From contig CALCDK010000164.1 in assembly GCA_937900605.1 (NCBI GenBank), positions 1-11,480 of the forward strand: 11,480 nucleotides of DNA, read 5' to 3'. Shown here in pieces: positions 5,926 to 11,480 of this stretch. A model generated the notes under the pieces. The model was not told the origin of the DNA. It did no database searches and was given only the letters and a program-made list of their open reading frames with translations. A program made the position numbers and the translations under genes. Positions within the stretch are counted from its first letter, which is position 1; every line of letters starts with the position of its first letter. This DNA comes from an uncultured Olsenella sp. (GTDB taxonomy: Bacteria; Actinomycetota; Coriobacteriia; Coriobacteriales; Atopobiaceae).

Positions 5926-8150
5926 GGATCATCAGGCTCTTCAAGGGCCACGTGAAGGCGCTTCTCGCCGTCCTGGCCCTGCTCGTCATCACCGCCAACG
6001 CCGACCTCGCGCTGCCCAACTACATGAGCGAGATCGTCGACGTGGGCATCCAGCAGGGCGGCATCGAGTCGCCCGTGCCCGACACCATCCGCGCCCAGTC
6101 CCTCTCGGACCTCGAGATGTTCATGGGCGAGGGCGACCGCGCGCTCGTCGAGGGCTGCTACGGCCCCGCCGACGCCGAGGGCGTCCGCACGTTCCAGGGC
6201 ACCCGCGAGCAGCGCTCCGCCGACGGCGACGTGGCCGAGGCCATGGGCCTGCCCGAGACCGCCGTCCTCGCCCTGGGGCAGGGCGTCGACGCCTCCGCGC
6301 TCGGCGCCGAGGGCATGCCCGGGGGCGCCCCGCTCACCCTCGACCAGCTGCGCGCCGCCCACGACGCCGGCATGGTCACGGGCGAGCAGCTCGCGGCCAA
6401 CGTCGGCCAGATGGCCGACTCCATGGGCAGCATGGCCGGCAGCCTCGTCTCCCAGCGCGCCATTGCCTTCGTCCGCGCCGAGTACGAGGCGCAGGGCATC
6501 GACGCCGCCAAGATCCAGAACGACTACCTGGCCCGCACCTCGGCCACCATGTTCGGCCTGTGCCTCGTGAGCCTCGTGGCCACGGTGGCCACGGGCGCCT
6601 TCGCGTCGCACACCGCGGCCATCATCGCGCGCGACCTGCGCCGCCAGACCTTCGCCAAGGTCATGCGCCTCTCCCCCGCCGAGGTGGGGCAGTTCTCGCA
6701 GGCGTCGCTCATCACGCGCTGCACCAACGACGTCCAGCAGATCCAGATGGCCGCCACCATGGTCATGCGCATGGTCCTCTACGCGCCGATCATGGGCGTC
6801 GTGGCCATGGTCCGCGTCCTGGCCACCTCCACGGGCCTCGAGTGGACCATCGGCGTGGCCGTGCTGGCCGTGGCCGCAGTCGTGGGCGTGCTCATGGGCC
6901 TCACCATGCCCAAGTTCAAGCGCATGCAGACCTACGTGGACCGCGTCAACCTGGTCTCCAGGGAGATGCTCGACGGCGTCATGCCCATCCGCGCCTTCGG
7001 CCGCCAGCAGCACGAGCTCGACCGCTTCGACGACGCGAGCCGCGAGCTCATGGGCACCCAGCTGTTCACCAACCGCGCCATGTCGTTCATGATGCCGCTC
7101 ATGATGTTCGTCATGAACTGCGTCTCCGTCCTCATCGTCTGGTTCGGCTCGCACGGCGTCAGCGACGGCGTCATGCAGGTCGGCAACATGATGGCGTTCA
7201 TGTCCTACACGATGCAGATCGTCATGGCGTTCATGATCTTCACCATGGTCAGCGTGGTGCTGCCGCGCGCCGAGGTCGCCGCCGAGCGCGTGGCCGAGGT
7301 CGACGAGTGCGCCGTGAGCATCGCCGACCCCGCCGAGCCCAAGGTCCCGGCCGCCGACGCCCCGCGCGGCGAGCTGTGCTTCCGCAACGTGGGCTTCCAC
7401 TACCCCGACTCCGACGCCGACGTCGTGTCCGGCGTGTCGTTCACCACGCGCCCGGGCCACATAACGGCCATCATAGGCTCCACCGGCTGCGGCAAGTCCA
7501 CGCTGGTCCAGCTCATCCCGCGCCTGTACGACGCCACCTCCGGACAGGTCCTGCTCGACGGCGTGGACGTGCGCGACATGTCCCTGTCGGAGCTGAGGCG
7601 ACGCATCGGCTACGTGCCCCAGCAGGGCAGGCTCTTCTCGGGCACCGTCGAGTCCAACCTCAAGTTCGCCGGCGACGTGAACGACGAGGCCATGCGCGAG
7701 GCCGCGCGCGTCGCGCAGGCCACCGAGTTCGTCGAGGGCCGCGAGGGCGGCTGGCAGTCCGAGATCAGCCAGGGCGGCACCAACGTGTCCGGCGGCCAGC
7801 GCCAGCGCCTCTCGATCGCGCGCGCCCTGGCCAAGCGCCCGGAGGTCCTCGTGTTCGACGACTCCTTCTCGGCGCTCGACTACAAGACCGACGCCGCGCT
7901 GCGCGAGGAGCTCTCCCGCAGCGTGACCGACGCCGCCCTCGTCGTCGTGGGGCAGCGCATCGCCACCGTCATGCACGCCGACGAGATCCTGGTCCTGGAC
8001 GAGGGCCGCGTGGTCGGCCAGGGCACCCACGAGGAGCTGCTGCGCAGCTGCCCGGAGTACCTGGAGATCGCGCAGAGCCAGCTGTCCGACGAGGAGCTGG
8101 GGCTGACCGCGGACGAGGTCGCGGCGGTCCTGAAGGGAGGCGATCGCTGA
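5922..8150 (+). CDS. ABC exporter half-transporter, degenerate-site subunit with large extracytoplasmic insertion
   Basis: This 742-residue protein has a six-helix type IV (ABCB-like) membrane domain followed by a nucleotide-binding domain. TM1 is about 12-31 and TM2 about 208-228; the other helices fall within about 278-446. The NBD has Walker A GSTGCGKST (519-527), Q-loop Q567, signature VSGGQ (622-626) and D-loop SALD (650-653). The Walker B reads VLVFDD (642-647), so Asp647 replaces the catalytic Glu, and the H-loop His is Gln678. These changes mark the degenerate-site partner of heterodimeric exporters such as TM287 or BmrC. Between TM1 and TM2, residues about 45-205 form a polar insertion, where related exporters have a short loop. 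GTG 5922 overlaps the marR stop (GTGA). The partner is the next gene. The substrate is unknown; drugs or peptides are typical for the family and the MarR context suggests inducible efflux. Confidence 0.94.
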   Translation: MRIIRLFKGHVKALLAVLALLVITANADLALPNYMSEIVDVGIQQGGIESPVPDTIRAQSLSDLEMFMGEGDRALVEGCYGPADAEGVRTFQGTREQRSADGDVAEAMGLPETAVLALGQGVDASALGAEGMPGGAPLTLDQLRAAHDAGMVTGEQLAANVGQMADSMGSMAGSLVSQRAIAFVRAEYEAQGIDAAKIQNDYLARTSATMFGLCLVSLVATVATGAFASHTAAIIARDLRRQTFAKVMRLSPAEVGQFSQASLITRCTNDVQQIQMAATMVMRMVLYAPIMGVVAMVRVLATSTGLEWTIGVAVLAVAAVVGVLMGLTMPKFKRMQTYVDRVNLVSREMLDGVMPIRAFGRQQHELDRFDDASRELMGTQLFTNRAMSFMMPLMMFVMNCVSVLIVWFGSHGVSDGVMQVGNMMAFMSYTMQIVMAFMIFTMVSVVLPRAEVAAERVAEVDECAVSIADPAEPKVPAADAPRGELCFRNVGFHYPDSDADVVSGVSFTTRPGHITAIIGSTGCGKSTLVQLIPRLYDATSGQVLLDGVDVRDMSLSELRRRIGYVPQQGRLFSGTVESNLKFAGDVNDEAMREAARVAQATEFVEGREGGWQSEISQGGTNVSGGQRQRLSIARALAKRPEVLVFDDSFSALDYKTDAALREELSRSVTDAALVVVGQRIATVMHADEILVLDEGRVVGQGTHEELLRSCPEYLEIAQSQLSDEELGLTADEVAAVLKGGDR

Positions 8151-10003
8151 TGGCGGACGCCAAGGCACCCCAGGCCATGGGGATGGGCCACGGTCACGGC
8201 CACGGTCACGGCCGCGGCGAGAGGGCCAAGGACTTCAGGGGCACGATGCTCGGGCTCCTCGGCTACGTCGGGCGGCACAAGGTCGCCGTCATCGTCGCGC
8301 TGGCCTTCGCCGTGTGCTCGGTCGTGTTCAACATCGTGGGCCCGAAGGTCCTGGGCTCGGTCACCACGAAGCTCTACGAGGGCCTCGTCGCCACGGTCAA
8401 CGGCACCGGCGGCGTCGACTTCGGCTGGATCGGCACGACGCTGCTGTTCCTGCTGGGCCTCTACGTCGCCAGCTCGGGCTGCAACCTGATCCAGGGCTGG
8501 CTCATGACCGGCGTCACGCAGAAGATCTGCTACCGCATGCGCAAGGAGATCGCCGAGAAGATCGCGCGCGTCCCCATGAGCTACTTCGACGCCCACAGCA
8601 AGGGCGACGTGCTCAGCCGCATCACCAACGACGTCGACACCCTGGGCCAGTCGCTCAACCAGTCGGTCACGCAGCTCATCACGTCCGTCACGCAGATGGT
8701 CGGCGTGCTCGTCATGATGCTGTCCATCTCGCTGCCGCTGACGGCGGTCGCGGTGGTCACCCTGCCCGCCTCGGTGCTCATCATCGCCACCATCGTGCGC
8801 TTCTCGCAGCGCTACTTCCGCGAGCAGCAGCAGGTGCTGGGCCGCGTCAACGGCATCGTCGAGGAGGACTTCGCCGGCCAGGGCGTCATCCAGGTCTTCG
8901 ACCGCGCGGACGCCACCGTCGACGCCTTCGAGGAGGAGAACGACCGCCTCTTCGTGAGCGCCTGGCGCGCGCAGTTCCTCTCGGGCCTGATGATGCCGTT
9001 CATGAGCCTCGTGGGCAACATGGGCTACGTGGGCGTCGTCGTGGTGGGCGCGCAGCTGGCGCTCACCGGCCAGGCGACCCCCGGCGACATCCAGAGCTTC
9101 ATCCAATACGTGCGCAACTTCACGCAGCCGGTCCAGCAGCTGGCCAACGTCTCCAACACCATGCAGGCCATGGCCGCCGCCACCGAGCGCGTCTTCGAGT
9201 TCCTCGCCGCGCCCGAGGAGGACGAGCCACAGCGCCCGCAGCTGCCGGCCAGGCGAGAGGGCCGCGTCGAGTTCGACCACGTCCGCTTCGGCTACGTCGA
9301 GGGCCAGACCATCATCAGGGACTTCTCCTGCGTGGCCGAGCCCGGCCAGACCGTCGCCATCGTCGGCCCCACCGGCGCCGGCAAGACGACGCTCATCAAG
9401 CTGCTCCAGCGCTTCTACGACGTCAACGCGGGCTCCCTGCGCGTCGAGGGCATCGACGTGCGCGACTGGGACCGCGCCGAGCTGCGCCGCGAGTTCGCCA
9501 TGGTGCTGCAGGACACCTGGCTGTTCAACGGCACCATCCGCGAGAACATCCGCTACGGCCGCCCCGACGCCACCGACGAGGAGGTCGAAGCCGCCGCGCA
9601 CGCCGCGCGCTGCGACCACTTCATCCGCACGCTGGCCGGCGGCTACGACTTCGTCATCAACGAGGAGGGCACGAACCTCTCGCAGGGCCAGCGCCAGCTG
9701 GTCACCATCGCGAGGGCGGTCCTGGCCGACAGGCCGGCCCTCATCCTGGACGAGGCCACGTCCAACGTCGACACCCGCACCGAGGAGCTCATCCAGCGCG
9801 CCATGGACGAGCTGATGGAGGGCCGCACGAGCTTCGTCATCGCGCACCGCCTCTCCACCATCCGCAACGCCGACGTCATCCTGGTCCTGCGCAACGGCGA
9901 CATCGTCGAGAAGGGCACGCACCAGGAGCTCCTGGCCAAGGGCGGCTTCTACGCCGACCTGTACAACTCCCAGTTCGCCGAGGGAGACGAGCCGCAGGAG
10001 TAG
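8150..10003 (+). CDS. ABC exporter half-transporter, canonical-site subunit with His-Gly N-terminus
   Basis: This 617-residue protein has six TM segments (about 44-66, 92-115, 173-193, 196-216, 280-302, 310-330) and a complete NBD: Walker A GPTGAGKTT (406-414), Q-loop Q454, signature LSQGQ (510-514), Walker B LILDE (531-535) with catalytic Glu535, D-loop SNVD (538-541) and H-loop His566. The intact Walker B and H-loop beside a degenerate partner fit a TM288/BmrD-type subunit. The LSQGQ variant signature would face the degenerate site in the heterodimer. Before TM1 the cytosolic N-terminus carries four His-Gly dipeptides (residues 14-21). ATG 8150 shares its A with the TGA of the preceding gene, and GGGAGG lies 9 nt upstream, so the two subunits should be made in step. 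The C-terminal tail is short and acidic. Confidence 0.95.
   Translation: MADAKAPQAMGMGHGHGHGHGRGERAKDFRGTMLGLLGYVGRHKVAVIVALAFAVCSVVFNIVGPKVLGSVTTKLYEGLVATVNGTGGVDFGWIGTTLLFLLGLYVASSGCNLIQGWLMTGVTQKICYRMRKEIAEKIARVPMSYFDAHSKGDVLSRITNDVDTLGQSLNQSVTQLITSVTQMVGVLVMMLSISLPLTAVAVVTLPASVLIIATIVRFSQRYFREQQQVLGRVNGIVEEDFAGQGVIQVFDRADATVDAFEEENDRLFVSAWRAQFLSGLMMPFMSLVGNMGYVGVVVVGAQLALTGQATPGDIQSFIQYVRNFTQPVQQLANVSNTMQAMAAATERVFEFLAAPEEDEPQRPQLPARREGRVEFDHVRFGYVEGQTIIRDFSCVAEPGQTVAIVGPTGAGKTTLIKLLQRFYDVNAGSLRVEGIDVRDWDRAELRREFAMVLQDTWLFNGTIRENIRYGRPDATDEEVEAAAHAARCDHFIRTLAGGYDFVINEEGTNLSQGQRQLVTIARAVLADRPALILDEATSNVDTRTEELIQRAMDELMEGRTSFVIAHRLSTIRNADVILVLRNGDIVEKGTHQELLAKGGFYADLYNSQFAEGDEPQE
8189..8212 (+). 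repeat. 12-bp tandem repeat encoding (His-Gly)4
   Basis: CACGGTCACGGC is repeated exactly at 8189-8200 and 8201-8212, in frame, coding for residues 14-21 of the second exporter subunit. The unit is a multiple of three, so copy-number change would lengthen or shorten the tail without frameshift. The stretch could bind metal ions, but no such function is shown by sequence alone. Confidence 0.75.
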
Positions 10004-10009
10004 CGCCCC

Positions 10010-10035
10010 GGCGCCGTCCGCGCCCGGGCGGCGCC
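10010..10035 (+). terminator. Short hairpin after the exporter operon
   Basis: GGCGCCG (10010-10016) and CGGCGCC (10029-10035) form a 7-bp perfect stem with a 12-nt loop, starting 7 nt after the stop of the second exporter gene. There is no U-tract. In sequence this GC-rich such stems arise easily by chance, so this is weaker than the hairpin at 10088-10128. Confidence 0.3.
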
Positions 10036-10087
10036 GCGAGACCGGCCGGCGCTCGGCGCGTGGCCGGCGGGCGATGGGGCACGACAT

Positions 10088-10128
10088 GGGGAGGGCGGCC
10101 GCGTCCATGGGACGTGGCCGCCCTCCCC
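10088..10128. terminator. Strong hairpin between exporter operon and deacetylase
   Basis: Arms 10088-10106 and 10110-10128 pair over 19 bp with one G-U wobble and a 3-nt ATG loop. Short pyrimidine-rich TCTT follows on the plus strand. It lies between converging genes (exporter stop 10003, deacetylase stop 10231) and would terminate plus-strand transcription; on the minus strand it could back up the hairpin at 10162-10196. Confidence 0.7.
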
Positions 10129-10161
10129 TCTTGCGTACGCGGATGCGGTCGTGGCCCGAAG

Positions 10162-10196
10162 GCCGGGGCGAGGGGCGTGGCGCCTCTCGCCCCGGC
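10162..10196. terminator. Hairpin downstream of the deacetylase gene
   Basis: Arms 10162-10177 and 10181-10196 pair over 16 bp with one non-Watson-Crick position (G-U on one strand) and a 3-nt TGG loop. It lies 34 bp beyond the stop of the minus-strand deacetylase gene and is the likely terminator for it. The right arm is part of a tandem repeat (10181-10229). Confidence 0.6.
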
Positions 10197-10229
10197 GGGG
10201 TGTCGCGCCTCTCGCCAGGCGGGGCGTCG
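10181..10229. repeat. Imperfect ~25-bp tandem duplication
   Basis: Positions 10181-10205 and 10206-10229 align with one gap and two substitutions; both copies begin CGCCTCTCGCC and end in GTCG. The duplication lies immediately after the deacetylase stop and its first copy supplies one arm of the 10162-10196 hairpin. It looks like a local slippage duplication in a non-coding spacer. Confidence 0.6.
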
Positions 10230-10230
10230 G

Positions 10231-11181
10231 CTAGTTGCCCACCTTGTGGTGCACGACGAACGTCGAGCGGTCGATGGGCGCGAAGGTGTAGCCGCGCTCC
10301 TGGTAGAACTCGATGATGCGCGGCAGGGCCTCGACCGTCGTGGTCTTGGCGCCCGAGTCGTGGAAGAGCAGCATGACGTTGGGGTAGCCCTCGACGCACG
10401 ACGAGCTGACGATGGTGTCCGCAGGCACGGAGTTGCCGGCCGCGTCCGAGGAGCTGACGTTCCAGTCGTAGTACTGGTAGCCGCGGGCGGGCACGTCCTG
10501 GGACAGCGCCGTCATGATGCCCGGGCTGTACTTGGCCGAGACGGTGTTGGACGCGCCTCCCGGGAAGCGCACGAGGTACGGGACGTAGCCGATCTGCTCC
10601 TTGACGACCTGCGAGACCTGGTCGAGGTCGTCGAAGTAGGCCTGCTCGGAGGCGTAGACGGACGCGTAGTCGTGCGAGAAGGTGTGCATGCCGATGGTGT
10701 TGCCGCGCAGGTAGGCGTCGCGGATGGCGGGACGGTAGTCGGGCTCGTGACCGGTCACGAAGAACGTGGCCTTGGCGCCGTACTGGTCCAGGACGTCGAG
10801 GATCTTCTCGGTGTTGGCGGAGGGGCCGTCGTCGAAGGTGAGGTAGACGACCTTCTCGCCGTTGTTGTGGTAGCTCCACTCGGTCTGGCGCTCGGGGTCC
10901 AGGGCCAGCTCGGCGGCGCGGGGGTCGTCGGCGGGCAGCTGCTGGGCGCCGGCGGCCTGGGCCTGGGGCTCGGGCTCGGCGGCCGCGTCGCCGTCGTGGA
11001 CCGCGGGGACGTCCGTGCCGTCGGCGGGAGCGGGCGCGTGGCGGTGGCTGACGAGGGCCCACAGGCCCAGCGAGCCACCGACGAGCACGGCCGTGAGCGC
11101 GACCGAGGCGACGACGAGCGCCCGGGCCTGGTTGCGCTGGTCGCGGGCGCTGGGACGCGGCGTCTCCCTGTTGTCTTGCAT
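10231..11181 (-). CDS. Membrane-anchored polysaccharide deacetylase (NodB domain)
   Basis: The 316-residue protein has a short basic cytosolic N-terminus, one membrane helix (about 21-44), a Pro/Ala/Glu-rich linker (about 48-95), and an extracellular NodB (CE4) domain (about 110-312). All five catalytic motifs are visible: TFDDGP (115-120, metal and base Asp), HTFSH (166-170, metal His pair), RFPGG (205-209), DWN (239-241) and LLFHD (271-275) with H274. Such enzymes remove N-acetyl groups from cell-wall polysaccharide, commonly peptidoglycan GlcNAc or MurNAc, which often lowers lysozyme sensitivity. The exact substrate cannot be told from sequence. ATG 11181 is chosen because GGAGGT lies 6 nt upstream; longer in-frame extension to 11286 would cross the candidate promoter. 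No cleavable signal peptide is apparent, so type II anchoring is expected. It is transcribed alone, converging on the exporter operon. Confidence 0.93.
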   Translation of the reverse strand: MQDNRETPRPSARDQRNQARALVVASVALTAVLVGGSLGLWALVSHRHAPAPADGTDVPAVHDGDAAAEPEPQAQAAGAQQLPADDPRAAELALDPERQTEWSYHNNGEKVVYLTFDDGPSANTEKILDVLDQYGAKATFFVTGHEPDYRPAIRDAYLRGNTIGMHTFSHDYASVYASEQAYFDDLDQVSQVVKEQIGYVPYLVRFPGGASNTVSAKYSPGIMTALSQDVPARGYQYYDWNVSSSDAAGNSVPADTIVSSSCVEGYPNVMLLFHDSGAKTTTVEALPRIIEFYQERGYTFAPIDRSTFVVHHKVGN

Positions 11182-11211
11182 GATCTGACCTCCGTCTGCT
11201 TGGATGCGCCA

Positions 11212-11217
11212 ATTGTA
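11212..11217 (-). promoter_or_regulatory. Candidate -10 box of the deacetylase gene
   Basis: Minus-strand TACAAT lies about 30 nt upstream of the ATG at 11181 and differs from TATAAT at one position. I see no good -35 at the usual spacing. The remainder of the 11182-11377 gap contains this box and the hairpin at 11296-11324. Confidence 0.45.
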
Positions 11218-11295
11218 AGCGTCGGACGGACAGATACGCGCGCCGTCGGGAAGGATGACGGCATCGACACCCAACGCAGGCCGCACGTGGCGAGA

Positions 11296-11324
11296 AGGGC
11301 CCCACGCCGGAGACGTGGGGCCCT
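11296..11324 (-). terminator. Hairpin after the right-edge gene
   Basis: Arms 11296-11306 and 11314-11324 form a perfect 11-bp stem with a 7-nt loop. It lies 54 bp after the stop (11378-11380) of the gene entering from the right, and upstream of the deacetylase promoter on the same strand. A short pyrimidine-rich run (CTTCTCG) follows on the minus strand. It probably insulates the two genes. Confidence 0.6.
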
Positions 11325-11377
11325 CGGGGGTTCGGGCTTGGATGCGGGGGCGCGACGGGGCACAACGGGGGCCGCGG

Positions 11378-11479
11378 CTACGACAGCGCGATGCCGCCCA
11401 GCCAGCCGCAACGCACGACGGCGGTCTTGCTGTACGTGGAGATCCAGCCCTGGAGGCTGTCGGACTTGACCGTGCCGCT
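11378..11479 (-). CDS. C-terminal fragment of an unrecognised protein
   Basis: The frame ends at TAG (11378-11380) and is open to the window edge, giving 33 terminal residues with the core LQGWISTYSKTAVVRCGWLG. Support for being a real gene end is the open frame, codon use like its neighbours (nearly all third positions G or C) and the well-placed hairpin after the stop. The piece is rich in Trp, Gly and Ser, contains one Cys, and would suit a compact beta-rich C-terminal domain. I do not recognise a family and only a longer sequence could name it. Confidence 0.55.
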   Translation of the reverse strand, partial: SGTVKSDSLQGWISTYSKTAVVRCGWLGGIALS

Positions 11480-11480
11480 C

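Noticed and set aside
6560..8149. Upstream extension of the second exporter gene by over 500 residues in the same frame
   Set aside because: The extra residues are an out-of-frame reading of the first exporter gene. ATG 8150 has a ribosome-binding site and a TGATG overlap, and gives normal family length.
5655..8168. 837-residue open frame on the minus strand opposite the first exporter gene
   Set aside because: It lies opposite a gene with complete ABC motifs. Its composition (His, Asp, Gly, Ala, Val-rich runs) is the usual antisense artefact of GC-rich coding sequence, and it has no recognisable domain.
10074..10316. 80-residue plus-strand open frame in the exporter-deacetylase spacer
   Set aside because: It runs through two strong hairpins and into the deacetylase gene on the other strand. 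It has no ribosome-binding site worth noting and a low-complexity product.
7880..11365. 1161-residue minus-strand open frame spanning the exporter end and the deacetylase
   Set aside because: It crosses two real genes in other frames or on the other strand, as well as three hairpins. The composition is shadow-like (Arg/His/Asp-rich) with no domain.
1..11480. CRISPR array, transposon, phage, toxin-antitoxin or defence module
   Set aside because: I found no spaced repeats, terminal inverted repeats, transposase, integrase or nuclease motifs. The gene content is metabolic, transport and cell-wall.
1..11480. tRNA or rRNA genes
   Set aside because: No cloverleaf-like segment with a GTTCRA-type T-loop and no rRNA signature was noticed in the gaps; the gaps are small and mostly taken by promoters and hairpins.

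Overview
The window is about 70% GC by eye, densely packed, and strongly biased to G or C at third codon positions. GTG starts and 1-4 bp overlaps between genes are common. This base composition, a complete nadA-nadB-nadC cluster with a NiaR (3H-domain) regulator, and a MarR-controlled heterodimeric ABC exporter fit a high-GC actinobacterium. My best guess is class Coriobacteriia (Olsenella/Atopobium-like), inferred from gene content and style rather than from any marker gene.

Layout: (1) 2-205, plus strand: the C-terminal end of an M20-family (Sapep/PepV-type) dipeptidase, then a strong hairpin at 267-309. (2) 353-1288, minus strand: an unrecognised membrane protein with about eight transmembrane segments and its own TATACT-type promoter. 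(3) 1417-5171, minus strand: a tightly coupled operon transcribed nadA -> nadB -> nadC -> niaR, making quinolinate from aspartate, converting it to nicotinate mononucleotide, and encoding the likely niacin-sensing repressor of the same operon. A well-formed promoter upstream of nadA has an inverted repeat between its -35 and -10 boxes, a good candidate NiaR operator. (4) 5467-10003, plus strand, divergent from nadA: a MarR-family regulator and two ABC half-exporters, each start overlapping the previous stop. The first half-transporter has a degenerate ATPase site (Asp for the catalytic Glu, Gln for the H-loop His) and a long extracytoplasmic insertion. The second has a canonical site and a His-Gly repeat at its N-terminus. 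Together they look like a TM287/288- or BmrCD-type heterodimer. A near-palindrome just upstream of marR is a candidate auto-operator. (5) 10004-10230: hairpins lying between convergent genes. (6) 10231-11181, minus strand: a membrane-anchored polysaccharide deacetylase with all five NodB motifs. (7) 11378-11479, minus strand: the C-terminal end of an unrecognised protein that runs off the window, followed by its terminator hairpin.

Most of the window is recognisable chromosomal metabolism, transport and envelope biology. I saw no mobile element, CRISPR array, RNA gene or defence system. The points most worth a second look are the candidate NiaR and MarR operators, the ~165-residue insertion in the first exporter subunit, the short NadB, the unrecognised eight-TM protein, and the His-Gly tail of the second exporter subunit.
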